Assembly (NCBI GenBank): GCA_029865265.1
Contig: JAOUHG010000013.1
Span: forward strand, 29,534 to 93,533
Reading direction: 5' to 3'
Source: Candidatus Krumholzibacteriia bacterium
GTDB taxonomy: Bacteria; Krumholzibacteriota; Krumholzibacteriia; WVZY01; JAKEHA01
Length of the DNA: 64,000 nucleotides
Shown here: positions 48,362 to 57,808 of the stretch, one piece after another
Position numbering within the stretch: position 1 is the first letter of the stretch
Layout: every line of letters starts with the position of its first letter
Made by a program: the position numbers and the translations under genes
Notes under the pieces: generated by a model
The model's database searches: none
Seen by the model: the letters and a program-made list of their open reading frames with translations, nothing else
Told to the model about the DNA's origin: nothing

Positions 48362-49444
48362 TTACTTGCCGGACTGGTCGTGCGGTACGGTCACCGTCAC
48401 GGTGTGCTCGTCTCCGTTGCCGGAAGAGTCCTCACAGCGCACCCGAACGGAGTAGATTCGCCCGTCCCCGCCACCGGAGCGCTCGGCGCGCAACTTGAGC
48501 GTGGTGTCGCCGGTGATCATCCAGTCGGGTTCGGTGTTTCCATCACCGGTGCCGTTGCCGGCCTCGTTGGAGGTGACTTCCAAAATGGTGCACGACAGCG
48601 ACTCGTCGCAGTTGTCGACGGCATCCACGAAGACGCGAACCTCTACCCACTTGTGATTCGGCGGCCACAGCATGTCCGGGCTGGCCGTTACGCTGCGGAC
48701 AACCGGCGGGTCCGTGTCCGTCGCCACGGTAACCGTGAAGGTGCAGGTGGAGGTGTTGCCCGAGAAGTCCACCGCGGTGCAGACCACCTCGGTGTCTCCC
48801 ACCGGGAAGATACTTCCCGAGGCAGGCTCGCACGAGACGACCGGAGCCGGGTCGCAATCGTCGGCGGCGGTGACGTCGAACTCCACCACGACGCCCTCTT
48901 CGCCCGCGCACCCGATGCTGGTGTCGGCCACGCAGGCAATGACCGGCGCGGTGTCATCGGCGGTAAAGGCCGGCAGGTCGGGCAGGAAGGCCACGCCCCG
49001 TGCCGCATTCAGCGAGTCCTGCCACGCCACCAGCAGCGACGAGAGGCCCGCCAGGTAGTCGTTCGACGATCCGGCGGGATCGTAGTCGGCGACGGAGTCC
49101 AGCAGCGACGCGGCGAGCGCGTCGTTGATGGCGGGCTGCCACTGCTGCAGAACGGGCACCAGTTCGCCGAGGTAGCCATCGACGGTGGATTCCTCCATCC
49201 ACGCCGGTGGATCATCGAGCAGATCGGTGTTGCCCAGCCAGGCTTCGATGGAATCCTGCCAGGCGGGCAGAACCGGTGAAAGGTGCGATAGATAGCCCAC
49301 GCCGCCGCAGTCAATCTGCAGCGACGTCGACGCGACGCGCGAGGATTGCGGGCCGGCGGGTGAACCGCCGTTGTCCCCGCAACCGACCATCATTGCCGCG
49401 ACCGCAAGGGCGGCAATGGCAACGCGAATGGATAGTCTGATCAT
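48362..49444 (-). CDS. HYR-domain lipoprotein
   Basis: 360 residues; signal peptide with lipobox AAMMVGCG, and GAGGGGGA ahead of ATG 49444. An N-terminal helical domain (~45-175, repeats of LxPVLxxWQxSI type) is followed by HYR/Ig-like modules. One reads DTAPVIACVADTSIGCAGEE ... ASGSIFPVGDTEVVCTAVD, another DTDPPVVRSVTASPDMLWPPNHKWVEV. The latter PPNHKW phrase is common in secreted Ig-like proteins. It probably mediates surface adhesion; no enzymatic residues were seen. Confidence 0.82.
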   Translation of the reverse strand: MIRLSIRVAIAALAVAAMMVGCGDNGGSPAGPQSSRVASTSLQIDCGGVGYLSHLSPVLPAWQDSIEAWLGNTDLLDDPPAWMEESTVDGYLGELVPVLQQWQPAINDALAASLLDSVADYDPAGSSNDYLAGLSSLLVAWQDSLNAARGVAFLPDLPAFTADDTAPVIACVADTSIGCAGEEGVVVEFDVTAADDCDPAPVVSCEPASGSIFPVGDTEVVCTAVDFSGNTSTCTFTVTVATDTDPPVVRSVTASPDMLWPPNHKWVEVRVFVDAVDNCDESLSCTILEVTSNEAGNGTGDGNTEPDWMITGDTTLKLRAERSGGGDGRIYSVRVRCEDSSGNGDEHTVTVTVPHDQSGK

Positions 49445-49594
49445 GTGGTGTCCCCCTCGATTGGGATGCCAAGTCTGTACGATGCGGCCGGAACACGAGA
49501 GGCCGCCCCTGGATTTCACCGCGGAAACAGGCGACCGTACGCAACAAATGAGGGCTTCAGTATAGCACGTCGACACCCGGCGGGAAACGTCCGG

Positions 49595-50518
49595 CTACGC
49601 GCGGCGGTAGACGTCGGTGGCGAGGTACTTCAAGCCGGAATCGCACATCAGCGTGACCACGGTGGCGCCGGGCCCGAGCCGCTCAGCAATGCGAATGGCA
49701 GCAACGACGTTTGCCCCCGACGATGTCCCCGCAAACAGCGCCTCCTCGCGCGCCAGGCGCCGCGCCATCTCCTTTGCGTCGCCGGTCCTGACGGGCACGA
49801 TCTCGTCGATCATCGCGGGATCCCACAGCGGCGGCGTGTAACCGATTCCCACCCCTTCGATCTTGTGTGGCCCGGGTTGGTTGCCGAGCAGCACCGACGA
49901 CTCCCCCGGCTCCACCGCGACGATCCTGACACCTGGTTTGTTGCGTTTGAGCACCGTGGCCACGCCGCGCGACGAGGCACCCGTCCCCACGCAATGCACG
50001 AACGCGTCGACAGCACCGTTGGTCTGGTTCCAGATCTCCTCGGCCAGGGTGAAGTAGCCCGCGATGCTGTCGTGGTTGTTGAGTTGATCGGTCCAGTACG
50101 TGTTCGGCGCCTGGCTGAGCACGCGTGCGGTCTCGATCATGTCGAGGATGAGTTTTTTGGTGGTGAGACCGCCCTCGCTGGGAACAAGCGTGAGTTCCGC
50201 GCCCAGCGCGGCCATCTGGTCGCGCTTGTCGCGGCTGAAGGCATCCGAGGTGACGATGTGGATGCGATAGCCCTTCGCCGCGCATACCAGTGCCAGCGAT
50301 GCGCCGGTGCTGCCACCGGTGTACTCCACCACCGTGCCCCCGGGTTTCAGACGGCCATCGGCCTCCGCGCGTTCGATCACGGCGCGCGCCATGCGGTCTT
50401 TCATGCTTCCGGTGGGGTTCTCCCACTCGAGCTTCACAAGGACATCCGCGCAACCGGGCGGCACGACCTTGCGAAGCCGTACCAGCGACGTGTTTCCAAT
50501 GGCATCGAGAACGTTCAT
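49595..50518 (-). CDS. PLP-dependent cysteine synthase family protein
   Basis: 307 residues, full family length. PLP lysine in NPTGSMKDRMA, phosphate-binding/substrate loop EYTGGSTGASLALV, and HCVGTGASSRGVATVLK and FAGTSSGANVVAA late in the chain. The family makes cysteine from O-acetylserine (CysK/CysM) or condenses homocysteine (CBS). TGGSTG in place of the CysK-type TSGNTG leaves the exact substrate open. GGGAGTG precedes the ATG. It is divergent from the beta-barrel gene at 50751. Confidence 0.93.
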   Translation of the reverse strand: MNVLDAIGNTSLVRLRKVVPPGCADVLVKLEWENPTGSMKDRMARAVIERAEADGRLKPGGTVVEYTGGSTGASLALVCAAKGYRIHIVTSDAFSRDKRDQMAALGAELTLVPSEGGLTTKKLILDMIETARVLSQAPNTYWTDQLNNHDSIAGYFTLAEEIWNQTNGAVDAFVHCVGTGASSRGVATVLKRNKPGVRIVAVEPGESSVLLGNQPGPHKIEGVGIGYTPPLWDPAMIDEIVPVRTGDAKEMARRLAREEALFAGTSSGANVVAAIRIAERLGPGATVVTLMCDSGLKYLATDVYRRA

Positions 50519-50750
50519 GGAACACTCCCTCCCGGGCGGACCAGCCGGCCGGCCGCCGCAGTCTAGCGCGAATGGACGCGCCCTGTCACCGTCTGGCGCC
50601 GCGCGCGGCTCGCGGGGTGACCGGCGGTGGTAATTTGTGGTACGGTACCCGAAGGGCAAACTCGCCCGGCCGCACCATCGGCGCCGCACGTTGACGGCCC
50701 TTTTCAATTATTGACGCTGCCGGTCGACCCCGGCTCGACAGGAGATAGAC

Positions 50751-51410
50751 ATGCGCTCTCGTGTTGCACTGACCCTGCCCGTGTTGCTGCTTCTTATGGT
50801 CGCTTCGGTTCTCCCTGCGCACGCAGAAGAAGAGCCCAGTTACTTTACGCTCTCCGGCGGGTGGTCGTGGCCCTCGGGTGGCCCCATCCAGGACACGTAC
50901 GAGCCGGGCTTCATCGCCGCGGCGGCGTTCCGTGTCGGCGTGGCGGAGAGCTACTTGAGCGGCATCGAGTTCGGATACGGCTGGTTCTCCCTCGACAGCG
51001 CAGGGCTGGCGAGCAAGAATTCGGGCTCGACGTTTTCCGGCGGTGACATGGGACTTCTCAGCATTACCACCGAAAACGACTATCTCTTCGGCACGCCCGG
51101 CAATCCCATGCGCCCGTTCCTGAACCTCGGCCTGGGGTACTACAAGTCGTTCATCGACGACGCCACCGAGACGAACGGTTCCACGACCTCGGACTATGAC
51201 ACCGGCGTCTACAAGGGCAGCTTCTTCGGATTCCATGCGGGCATCGGTGCCATGCTCAACCGGGAGCGCTTCGGGCTGCGCGTCGACGCCAACTACGAGC
51301 ACCTGTTCGCCGGGGGCCCGGACCTCGAGTACTTCACCGTACGCGCCGGCATCGTGTTCTTCACGTCGGGTGTGGCGGTGGGAGCGGCACCGGCGAAGAG
51401 CGCAGACTAG
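50751..51410 (+). CDS. Secreted outer-membrane beta-barrel protein
   Basis: 219 residues, signal peptide (LTLPVLLLLMVASVLPAHA), amphipathic strands (YFTLSGGWSWPSG, YLSGIEFGYGWFSL, FFGFHAGIGAMLN, FGLRVDANYEHLF, FTVRAGIVFFTSG). The CAGGAG site and the first seven codons (MRSRVAL) are nearly the same DNA as at 57408, although the proteins diverge afterwards. Function unknown. Confidence 0.75.
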   Translation: MRSRVALTLPVLLLLMVASVLPAHAEEEPSYFTLSGGWSWPSGGPIQDTYEPGFIAAAAFRVGVAESYLSGIEFGYGWFSLDSAGLASKNSGSTFSGGDMGLLSITTENDYLFGTPGNPMRPFLNLGLGYYKSFIDDATETNGSTTSDYDTGVYKGSFFGFHAGIGAMLNRERFGLRVDANYEHLFAGGPDLEYFTVRAGIVFFTSGVAVGAAPAKSAD

Positions 51411-51470
51411 CCAGGAACCGGGTCCAGCACCGGGCCGGTGAAGATGGTCGGGACAAGGCGGTAACGCCCG

Positions 51471-53768
51471 CTAGCGCCCGCTGTCGATCATTTTGCGCAT
51501 CTGGTGGCCGATCGGCTGGTCGGGGTACAGCGCGATCATCCGATCCGCCACCGCGCGCGCTTCGGCCAGGCGGCCACCGCGAAACAGGTAGTCCGCCCAG
51601 GCGTGCATGTAGTCGAGCCGATCCGGCTCGATTTCCAGGGCGCGGCGCAGAGCCCGTCCCGCGTCGTCCTGCCTCCCCATCTGCTGCAACAGCAATCCCA
51701 GGTTGTACTGCACGCGCGCCTCACCCGGATTCAGCCAGGTGGCCCGCTGCAGCAGATCCACCGCCTCGTCGGCGTTGCCTCTCTCCACTTCCAGCAAGCC
51801 CAGCGAGTACAGCGCATCCGCGTTGTCCGGGTAGTCGCGCACGGCCTCGCGCAGTAGCGCCGCGGCTTCGTCGTTGCGCCCCTGCTGGCTCAACAGGACA
51901 GCGAGGTTCATTTTGGCGGGCAACAGCAGGTCGTCGATGGCGAGGGCCGCGCGGTAATAGCTCTCGGCTTGCGCAGCGTTTCCAAGGGCGTACTCCAGGT
52001 TGCCCAGGTTGAAATTGGAACTGGGGAAATCGAGCTCGTACGCCATCGACGCGCGATACTCGGCCAGCGCCTTGTCGAACGCCTCCTGCTGGTAGGGCTT
52101 CATGCGATCGCGCGGCACGACGGCCAGCTGCGAGACGGCTGCCATGCGTACCGCCTTCACGGGGTCGGAGAGCAGCGGGAGGAGGTGATCGACGTCCTCC
52201 TCCCCGGCGATCGGGAGGTACGCGGCCGCGGTGCGGCGCAACAGCGCCTCCTCGGAACCGGTCGCCAGTCGCAACGCAGCGATTCCGTCCGGGCGCGGCG
52301 TTTCGGCCAGCAGTTCGAGCGCCGTGGCGCGCACGATGGGCGCGTAGAGATCGCTGTCGGCGATCCGCACCAGCTCCGGCTGCGCGGATGCCTCGCCCTT
52401 GCGCGCGGCCGCAAACGCGGTCCCGAAATGCGGCTTGCGCGCCTCGCCGTACCAGCGGCGATACGCGTCGAGCGACCACTGCAGGGGCTTGTCGTCGTGA
52501 CAACCCGACTGCGTGCACGCGTTGGGCACGCCGATCTTCGCGGTCAGGTCCGGGCGCGGCACGCGGAAGCTGTGGTCGGCGCGCCAGTCGATGACCATGT
52601 AGGCGCGCTCGGGCATGTGACACTTCACGCACTTTGCCCCGTCCGACTCACGGCCCTCGTAGACCTTCTTGTGAAAGTGGTGCTCGCTGGTGTCGTAGAC
52701 CTCGCCCTGGTGACACTGCAGGCACAGGTCGTTGCCGTCGCGGTGCAGCTTGAGGCTGTGACTGTCGTGACAGTCGAAACAGGACACCTCCCGCGCGTAC
52801 ATCTTGCTCTGCAGGAACGAACCGTAGACGTACACCTCGTCCAGGATCTGTCCGTCGGGATGGTACAGGCCTTCGTCCAGCAGGCTGGGCAGCATCTGGT
52901 CGAGCAGTTCGCTGCCGGTGTGATCGTAGTCGCCCAGTTCGGCACGGCGGGAGTGGCATGGCGCGCACAGCTCCACCAGCCGCCGCGGCGCGATGCGGGC
53001 GGTGGAAACGGCGAGGCCCATCTTCTCGAGCTCCGGGCGCGCCATCGGCGCGATGCTCGCCCATGCGACGTGGCGCGAACCGGGCCCGTGACACGCTTCG
53101 CAGCCCACGTCGATGTCGGACCAGGTGGTGTGGTAGCTGTCGGTGGCGGCGTCGTAGCCCTTCTGCAGGTTGGTCGAGTGGCACTCGGCGCACATCGAGT
53201 TCCAGTTCTGGCCGCCGCGCGTCCAGTGCAACCAGTCCGTGGGCGGGATGTCCTGGTCCGGGTACTGGCGGTACCAGCGCCCGCGCACCGTGTCCCAGGT
53301 GACGCTGAGCGTCTGCAGGCGCCCGCCGGGAAACGGCACCAGGTACTGCTGCAGCGGGTCATAGCCAAATACGTACTGCACCTCGAACTCCGCCATCGCA
53401 CCACCCGGCCCCTCCGTGTACACGAAGAACTTTCCGTCGCGCTTGTAGAAACGCGATGTCACGCCGCGGTAGGTGAAGGTGGCGTCGTTGAAATCGCCGA
53501 GCACGGTGGAGTCGCTGGCCACGTCCATGGCCCTGTCGTGGTCGGAGCCGCGCCAGCGGTCGTACTCGGCGCGGTGGCAGTCCACGCACGCCGCGGTGCC
53601 CACGAACGCCGGCGTGGTCTCGTCGAGTTCGTGTGAACCCTCGGGGGCCGGACGCAGGAGAGCCAGCGGTATGGTGATCACGATCACCGCCAGCGCGACG
53701 AGTCCGATGATTTCCCACCGACGCAGCGTCGTGTCGCGCGCGCCGGTGTCGCGGGGCGCGGCGCTCAC
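51471..53768 (-). CDS. Multihaem cytochrome c with TPR repeats
   Basis: 765 residues from GTG 53768, which overlaps the Rieske stop (GTGA) and follows AGGTGG. One transmembrane anchor near the N-terminus (IIGLVALAVIVITIPLALL) is followed by a c554/c'-like domain. It has seven CxxCH sites (CVDCH, CAECH, CEACH, CAPCH, CFDCH, CLQCH, CVKCH) plus one CxxxxCH (CTQSGCH), potentially eight haems. HEAT-like and then ~4 TPR units fill the C-terminal half (NFNLGNLEYALGNAAQAESY, ALYSLGLLEVERGNADEAVD, VQYNLGLLLQQMGRQDDAGR). It probably accepts electrons from the cytochrome b/Rieske pair and passes them on in the periplasm. Confidence 0.9.
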   Translation of the reverse strand: MSAAPRDTGARDTTLRRWEIIGLVALAVIVITIPLALLRPAPEGSHELDETTPAFVGTAACVDCHRAEYDRWRGSDHDRAMDVASDSTVLGDFNDATFTYRGVTSRFYKRDGKFFVYTEGPGGAMAEFEVQYVFGYDPLQQYLVPFPGGRLQTLSVTWDTVRGRWYRQYPDQDIPPTDWLHWTRGGQNWNSMCAECHSTNLQKGYDAATDSYHTTWSDIDVGCEACHGPGSRHVAWASIAPMARPELEKMGLAVSTARIAPRRLVELCAPCHSRRAELGDYDHTGSELLDQMLPSLLDEGLYHPDGQILDEVYVYGSFLQSKMYAREVSCFDCHDSHSLKLHRDGNDLCLQCHQGEVYDTSEHHFHKKVYEGRESDGAKCVKCHMPERAYMVIDWRADHSFRVPRPDLTAKIGVPNACTQSGCHDDKPLQWSLDAYRRWYGEARKPHFGTAFAAARKGEASAQPELVRIADSDLYAPIVRATALELLAETPRPDGIAALRLATGSEEALLRRTAAAYLPIAGEEDVDHLLPLLSDPVKAVRMAAVSQLAVVPRDRMKPYQQEAFDKALAEYRASMAYELDFPSSNFNLGNLEYALGNAAQAESYYRAALAIDDLLLPAKMNLAVLLSQQGRNDEAAALLREAVRDYPDNADALYSLGLLEVERGNADEAVDLLQRATWLNPGEARVQYNLGLLLQQMGRQDDAGRALRRALEIEPDRLDYMHAWADYLFRGGRLAEARAVADRMIALYPDQPIGHQMRKMIDSGR

Positions 53769-54235
53769 GGACGCACCACCTGCGCGGCCAGGAACGACGT
53801 GCGCCGCACGAGCCGGGCAGTGTCGACCTTGACCACGCCATTCTCGATGCGAACCGGATAGAGATCGAGCGGACGCGGCGCCGGCGGCGCGAGCACCGCG
53901 CCGGTGATGTCGAAGGACGACGCGTGGCACGGGCAACGGAAACACGCCTTCCCGGCATCCCAGGGAACCGTGCAACCGAGATGGGTGCAGGTACGGTCCA
54001 TGGCCAGGAAGCCACCGTCCTTGAGGCGCGCGAGGTAGAAGCGGCCCTCCGGAAATGCCGTCACGGTGTCCGGCTGGAAGCGGTCCACCGGTCCCGCGGT
54101 GATCAGCGAGGCCTCGTCATACGCGGGACCCCGCCGCGGACGCAGAAACGACGAACCGATCCACACCAGTTCGCCGGCGAGTGCCGCCGCGAGGCTTCCC
54201 CACATCCAGCGCAGAAAGTTACGGCGTGACGTCAT
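53765..54235 (-). CDS. Rieske iron-sulfur protein
   Basis: 156 residues with an N-terminal Tat-like anchor (MTSRRNFLRWMWGSLAAALAGEL). The 2Fe-2S site is CTHLGC (Cys and His pair) and CPCHASSFD, which is the CxHxxC...CPCHxS signature of bc complexes. ATG 54235 overlaps the cytochrome b stop (ATGA) and the stop overlaps the next GTG, so three proteins are translationally coupled. It extracts electrons from quinol at the Qo site. Confidence 0.95.
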   Translation of the reverse strand: MTSRRNFLRWMWGSLAAALAGELVWIGSSFLRPRRGPAYDEASLITAGPVDRFQPDTVTAFPEGRFYLARLKDGGFLAMDRTCTHLGCTVPWDAGKACFRCPCHASSFDITGAVLAPPAPRPLDLYPVRIENGVVKVDTARLVRRTSFLAAQVVRP

Positions 54236-55575
54236 CCGCCACCCCCCCACGGAAGGGTGAGCGCCATGCCCGGTCCCCGGAAGAACACGCCGATGATGGC
54301 GAGCGTCACAAAGCCCGTCACCAGAAACACCACCAGCGTCTGCACACACTCGTTGCGTCCCAGCCCGAACCGGCGGCGCGTCAGAACAACCACCGCGGCC
54401 GAAATCCCCGCGAGCAGCAGTGTGGGGACGACGCCGCGCACAAACCATCCGGTGTTGGCGCCCTGGGTGGAGGCGATGGCGTCATCCAGCAGCACCGCCG
54501 CCACGCACAGCACCACCGCCACCAGCGACGCCGCGCCGGCCGCCCGCCGCGCCGCCGGAGAGAGAAACCAGCGCCCGGCGGGCCCGGCGGCGTCGCCAAC
54601 CCACGGCATGGCCGCGAATCCCGCAAGCGCTGCCAGCGGCAGCACCAGCACCGCAAACACCGGGTGCAGGTGGATGAGCAGTTCCTGGAAACCCATGAAG
54701 TACCACGGCGCTTTGGCCGGGTTGGGGCTCATGCCCGCGTTGGCGCGCTCCCCGATGGGAGCACCCACGAGCGCGCCCAGCACGACCACCACGGCGAGCA
54801 GCACGAGACCCTGCGCCACTTCGCGAACCAGCAGGTCGGGGAGAAACATCACTTTGGAATCCGCGGCGGCATCGGAGGCATCTGCCGGCGGTTCGACCAC
54901 GCCGCCCGCCTTGCGCACACGCCAGAAGTGGAACGCCATGAGCACGATGGCCAGCACGGGCAGAACGGTGGTATGGAAGGTGTAGAAATTGAGCAGCGTG
55001 GCCGCGCCGATGTCACTCCCGCCGCGGATGATCGCCTGCAGCCCGGCCCCGATGCCCGGAACATAACCGAGCATGCCGGTGGAGATGGTGATGGCCCAGA
55101 AGGCGCGCTGATCCCACGGGAGCAGGTAGCCGGTGATCGCCGAGGCGAGCACGCCCAGGAGCAGCGCCACACCGATGATCCAGTTGACGCGCCGCGGGCG
55201 ATGATAGCCACCCGTCAGGATGACCCGCATCACGTGCAACAGAACGACCGCGACCAGGAGATTGGCGCTCCAGTAGTGCACGCCGCGCACAAGGGAGCCA
55301 AAGCGCACGCGGGTCATCATGGTGCGCACGGAGTCGTAGGCCACGTCGGGGACGGGCTGGTAGACCAGCAGCATGAGGATGCCGGTGGATGCGAGCGTGA
55401 GCCACAGGAGCAGCGAGGACCCGCCAAGCCCGAAGGTGTGGGCCCAGCGCACCGCGCGGCGCGGAATCCGGATGGGACGCAGGTGAAAGAGAAACGTGCC
55501 GCGCGTCAGGCGCGCCCGTTCGCGGTCGGTGGGAGGCAGAATCCCACGATTCACGTCACCGGCGGATGTCTTCAT
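54232..55575 (-). CDS. Cytochrome b/b6-type quinol oxidoreductase subunit
   Basis: 447 residues, about eight membrane spans, so cytochrome b6 and subunit IV are fused. Haem b ligands are His in VHYW...LLHVMRV and FHTTVLP...AFHFWRVRK; the second pair is spaced 15 residues, as in b6, rather than 14 as in mitochondrial cytochrome b. The ef-loop PEWY motif reads APWYF, without Glu, as in several menaquinol-using complexes. ATG 55575 chosen; GTG 55593 possible. It heads an operon with Rieske and multihaem cytochrome, probably a menaquinol:cytochrome c reductase. Confidence 0.93.
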   Translation of the reverse strand: MKTSAGDVNRGILPPTDRERARLTRGTFLFHLRPIRIPRRAVRWAHTFGLGGSSLLLWLTLASTGILMLLVYQPVPDVAYDSVRTMMTRVRFGSLVRGVHYWSANLLVAVVLLHVMRVILTGGYHRPRRVNWIIGVALLLGVLASAITGYLLPWDQRAFWAITISTGMLGYVPGIGAGLQAIIRGGSDIGAATLLNFYTFHTTVLPVLAIVLMAFHFWRVRKAGGVVEPPADASDAAADSKVMFLPDLLVREVAQGLVLLAVVVVLGALVGAPIGERANAGMSPNPAKAPWYFMGFQELLIHLHPVFAVLVLPLAALAGFAAMPWVGDAAGPAGRWFLSPAARRAAGAASLVAVVLCVAAVLLDDAIASTQGANTGWFVRGVVPTLLLAGISAAVVVLTRRRFGLGRNECVQTLVVFLVTGFVTLAIIGVFFRGPGMALTLPWGGGG

Positions 55576-55624
55576 GCGGGCCGATTCTCTCACATGGCCC
55601 GCGTACGCGCCAAGCGCCCCTTAA

Positions 55625-57121
55625 CTAAAACGAGCCCGCGCCCACTTCGACCACGTATCCAAACTCGTTGATCTGCATGGCGCCGAAGTTCCGGACCCCA
55701 AAGCGGAAGCCCCAGAAGTCCGAACCCAGTCTCCGAACAATCTTCAAGGGCGTGTGCGTCATGTTCACCCTGAACTTGAGACCCGTTTCAAGTTGAAAGT
55801 CATCGTGGGTCGACGTGATCCCGTTCGCATCGGTAACTTTTCTCCATTCCACACCAACCGCGAAGTACGGGTCGATCCACCGTGACGCCGACGGGGTGTA
55901 GAGGGCGGTCCAGCCGATGTCCTCGAGGTTTTTCCCGGTGAGGTATAGACGATGGACGATGTAACCACCCCCGAGCGGGTCCTCCATGTTCTTCACGATC
56001 CAGAACGGAAAGGTAAGGGAAATGCCGGCGTAGCCGTCCATGCGCAGCGCGACACCGAACGACTTGGCAAACGACTCGTCGCCGATCCACTTCCCGAAGT
56101 TGTCAAGGCTGTTCACCTCCGACACCTCCGGCCAGTCCGGATACCCCTTGTCCGCGATGAATGGCTTCAGGTGCGCGTCCGCTCGCTCATCAGACGGAAA
56201 GGGGCGCAGGTCATAGATCGCATTGTGCGGGGAATACACGCCGTCTTCCTCGCACCGGGCGCGGCGGGGGCTGTCCTCCGGAAGCGGCGGAAAGACGCGC
56301 GTGTTCTCGAATCGCACCTTCGCCATCCACGACTGCCAGCTGGCTGCAAAGAGCCCGCCGCTGCGGATGATATCGCGCACCCCCCACGCGTCGTTGATGC
56401 GGGTATTCACGTCGTAGCCGGGCGTGTAAAGCCCGTCGCCGTTCTTGTCGGTGCACGACGCGTGCTTTGCCTCCTCCACCAGGATGTGCATCGGCATCAC
56501 CGTATACTTGTCGGATTCCAGCGTGTTGTCGTACCAGAGCACACCATGCGCCTTCCCCTTGGTCCGCGTGATGGCAATCGCGTAACGCGTACCTGCTTCT
56601 GTCCCCCGCGCCACCGCCACCTTCATTTCCACGGACTCCACGTCGTGCTGGTGGGCATTGAGGCCTTCCTCGCGTGGGTAATAGAAGAAGAAGTCGAGGT
56701 CCATGCCGGCCAGTGAACTGAGACTGAGAATGGACTTCCCTTTGTCATCCGCGCTGACTTGAATGGCATCGCCGGTTCCGTCCGGGCGTTGCAACACCTC
56801 GCGCAACCGGTAATAGACAACCGGACGTCCCGGGGCCTCCTCGAACGGAAACGCCTCCGGAATCAGGATGTCCTTTCCGGTCCGGTCCTCGAGCAGGGGT
56901 TCGTCGGGTGAAAACCACAGGATGGGCGCGCAGTAGGAGACGAAGCGCTCGACGGTCATGGTTTCGTCGTCGCCGTACCAGGTCACGTACGACGTGCCGG
57001 TGATTTCTTCGGCGCTGTACCCGTCGCGATTTTCCACCTTGACTGCGAACGATGGGGTTGCGCACAGAAGCGCGGCAAGGATTGCGCCCCAAACCGCGGT
57101 GGACATGTTACCCGGCGTCAT
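55625..57121 (-). CDS. Secreted protein of unknown function
   Basis: 498 residues with signal peptide STAVWGAILAALLCATPSFA. The body has VERFVSYCAPILWFSPDEPLL, LDFFFYYPREEGLNAHQHDV and MHILVEEAKHASCTDKNGDG, with an acidic Ca-loop-like DKNGDG. A late beta-rich half ends INEFGYVVEVGAGSF like an outer-membrane barrel. It recalls distantly the Vps62-like secreted family, at low confidence. The first ~100 bases are repeated exactly at 63874-64000, before a different gene. ATG 57106 is an alternative start. Confidence 0.78.
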   Translation of the reverse strand: MTPGNMSTAVWGAILAALLCATPSFAVKVENRDGYSAEEITGTSYVTWYGDDETMTVERFVSYCAPILWFSPDEPLLEDRTGKDILIPEAFPFEEAPGRPVVYYRLREVLQRPDGTGDAIQVSADDKGKSILSLSSLAGMDLDFFFYYPREEGLNAHQHDVESVEMKVAVARGTEAGTRYAIAITRTKGKAHGVLWYDNTLESDKYTVMPMHILVEEAKHASCTDKNGDGLYTPGYDVNTRINDAWGVRDIIRSGGLFAASWQSWMAKVRFENTRVFPPLPEDSPRRARCEEDGVYSPHNAIYDLRPFPSDERADAHLKPFIADKGYPDWPEVSEVNSLDNFGKWIGDESFAKSFGVALRMDGYAGISLTFPFWIVKNMEDPLGGGYIVHRLYLTGKNLEDIGWTALYTPSASRWIDPYFAVGVEWRKVTDANGITSTHDDFQLETGLKFRVNMTHTPLKIVRRLGSDFWGFRFGVRNFGAMQINEFGYVVEVGAGSF

Positions 57122-57148
57122 GGTCGACAGTCTGCTGCTGACCACCAC
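57022..57148. repeat. 127-bp direct repeat, copy 1 (start codon plus signal peptide)
   Basis: Identical base for base to 63874-64000, with mismatch beginning at 57021/63873. It covers the upstream region, start and signal peptide of the 55625-57121 gene. Copy 2 reaches the window's last base, so the full repeat length is unknown. The intervening distance is 6852 bp, both copies in the same orientation. Confidence 0.95.
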
Positions 57149-57407
57149 TCCCGAGCGGCCCCCGACCAACCTCCAGGTGCAGGGTTTACGAGGGGATGGC
57201 AAAAACGATTCCTTCGGCATCAACGTGCTCCTTGATTCGGGTGTCGATCCAGCGGGCATGATCCATGTAGTCCCGGCACTCGGATGGATAGTACCATCAG
57301 CAGACGAAGATAAGCAGGTATTTTCAAGTAATCCGCTGGCTTACATGCCGGATGCAACCACGCTAGGATGTGCTGGGTCGGCTCACCCGGCTCGAACAGG
57401 AGGTCTC

Positions 57408-57764
57408 ATGCGTTCCCGTGTTGCACTGGTGTTCCCAGTGCTGTTAATGATTCTGATTGGTTCGGCCGCCACCCTTCACGCACAGGAAACGATCATCCAC
57501 CAAGGCGGCGGCGATGTCGGCCATGCGCCGGCCCGTGCAACTGGGGCACAGGCGCCCCTTGCAGCTGAAGGCGACCAGGATACACAGGCTTTCGTTAGAC
57601 AATTGAACCGTGTAATCACGGAGGCAGCTGCATATAAGGTCCGCAAGCGTTCACCAACAAGGGCGAGGCGTCGCCGCTACCGCCCCTCCAGGGTCATCTT
57701 CGGCATCCCCCGACGTGGCTCCGTCCAAGTCGCGCAATCCCAAAACGATGCAGGCTCGGCGTGA
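57408..57764 (+). CDS. Small basic exported ORF
   Basis: 118 residues from ATG 57408 preceded by AGGAGGT. Signal peptide VFPVLLMILIGSAATLHA, then a Gly/Ala-rich part and a strongly basic stretch (KVRKRSPTRARRRRYRPSR). The start region resembles that at 50751, then diverges. No family recognised; it could be a truncated or recently formed gene. It ends convergent with the HupE operon. Confidence is limited by its length and odd composition. Confidence 0.5.
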   Translation: MRSRVALVFPVLLMILIGSAATLHAQETIIHQGGGDVGHAPARATGAQAPLAAEGDQDTQAFVRQLNRVITEAAAYKVRKRSPTRARRRRYRPSRVIFGIPRRGSVQVAQSQNDAGSA

Positions 57765-57808
57765 TTCTATCGCCGGCGGGTTCCGGGTCGCAATGTTGTT
57801 GCCGGACG

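Noticed and set aside
50639..50649. Short GGTACGGTACC palindrome before the 50751 gene
   Set aside because: It is only five-base arms, expected by chance, and not repeated near other genes.
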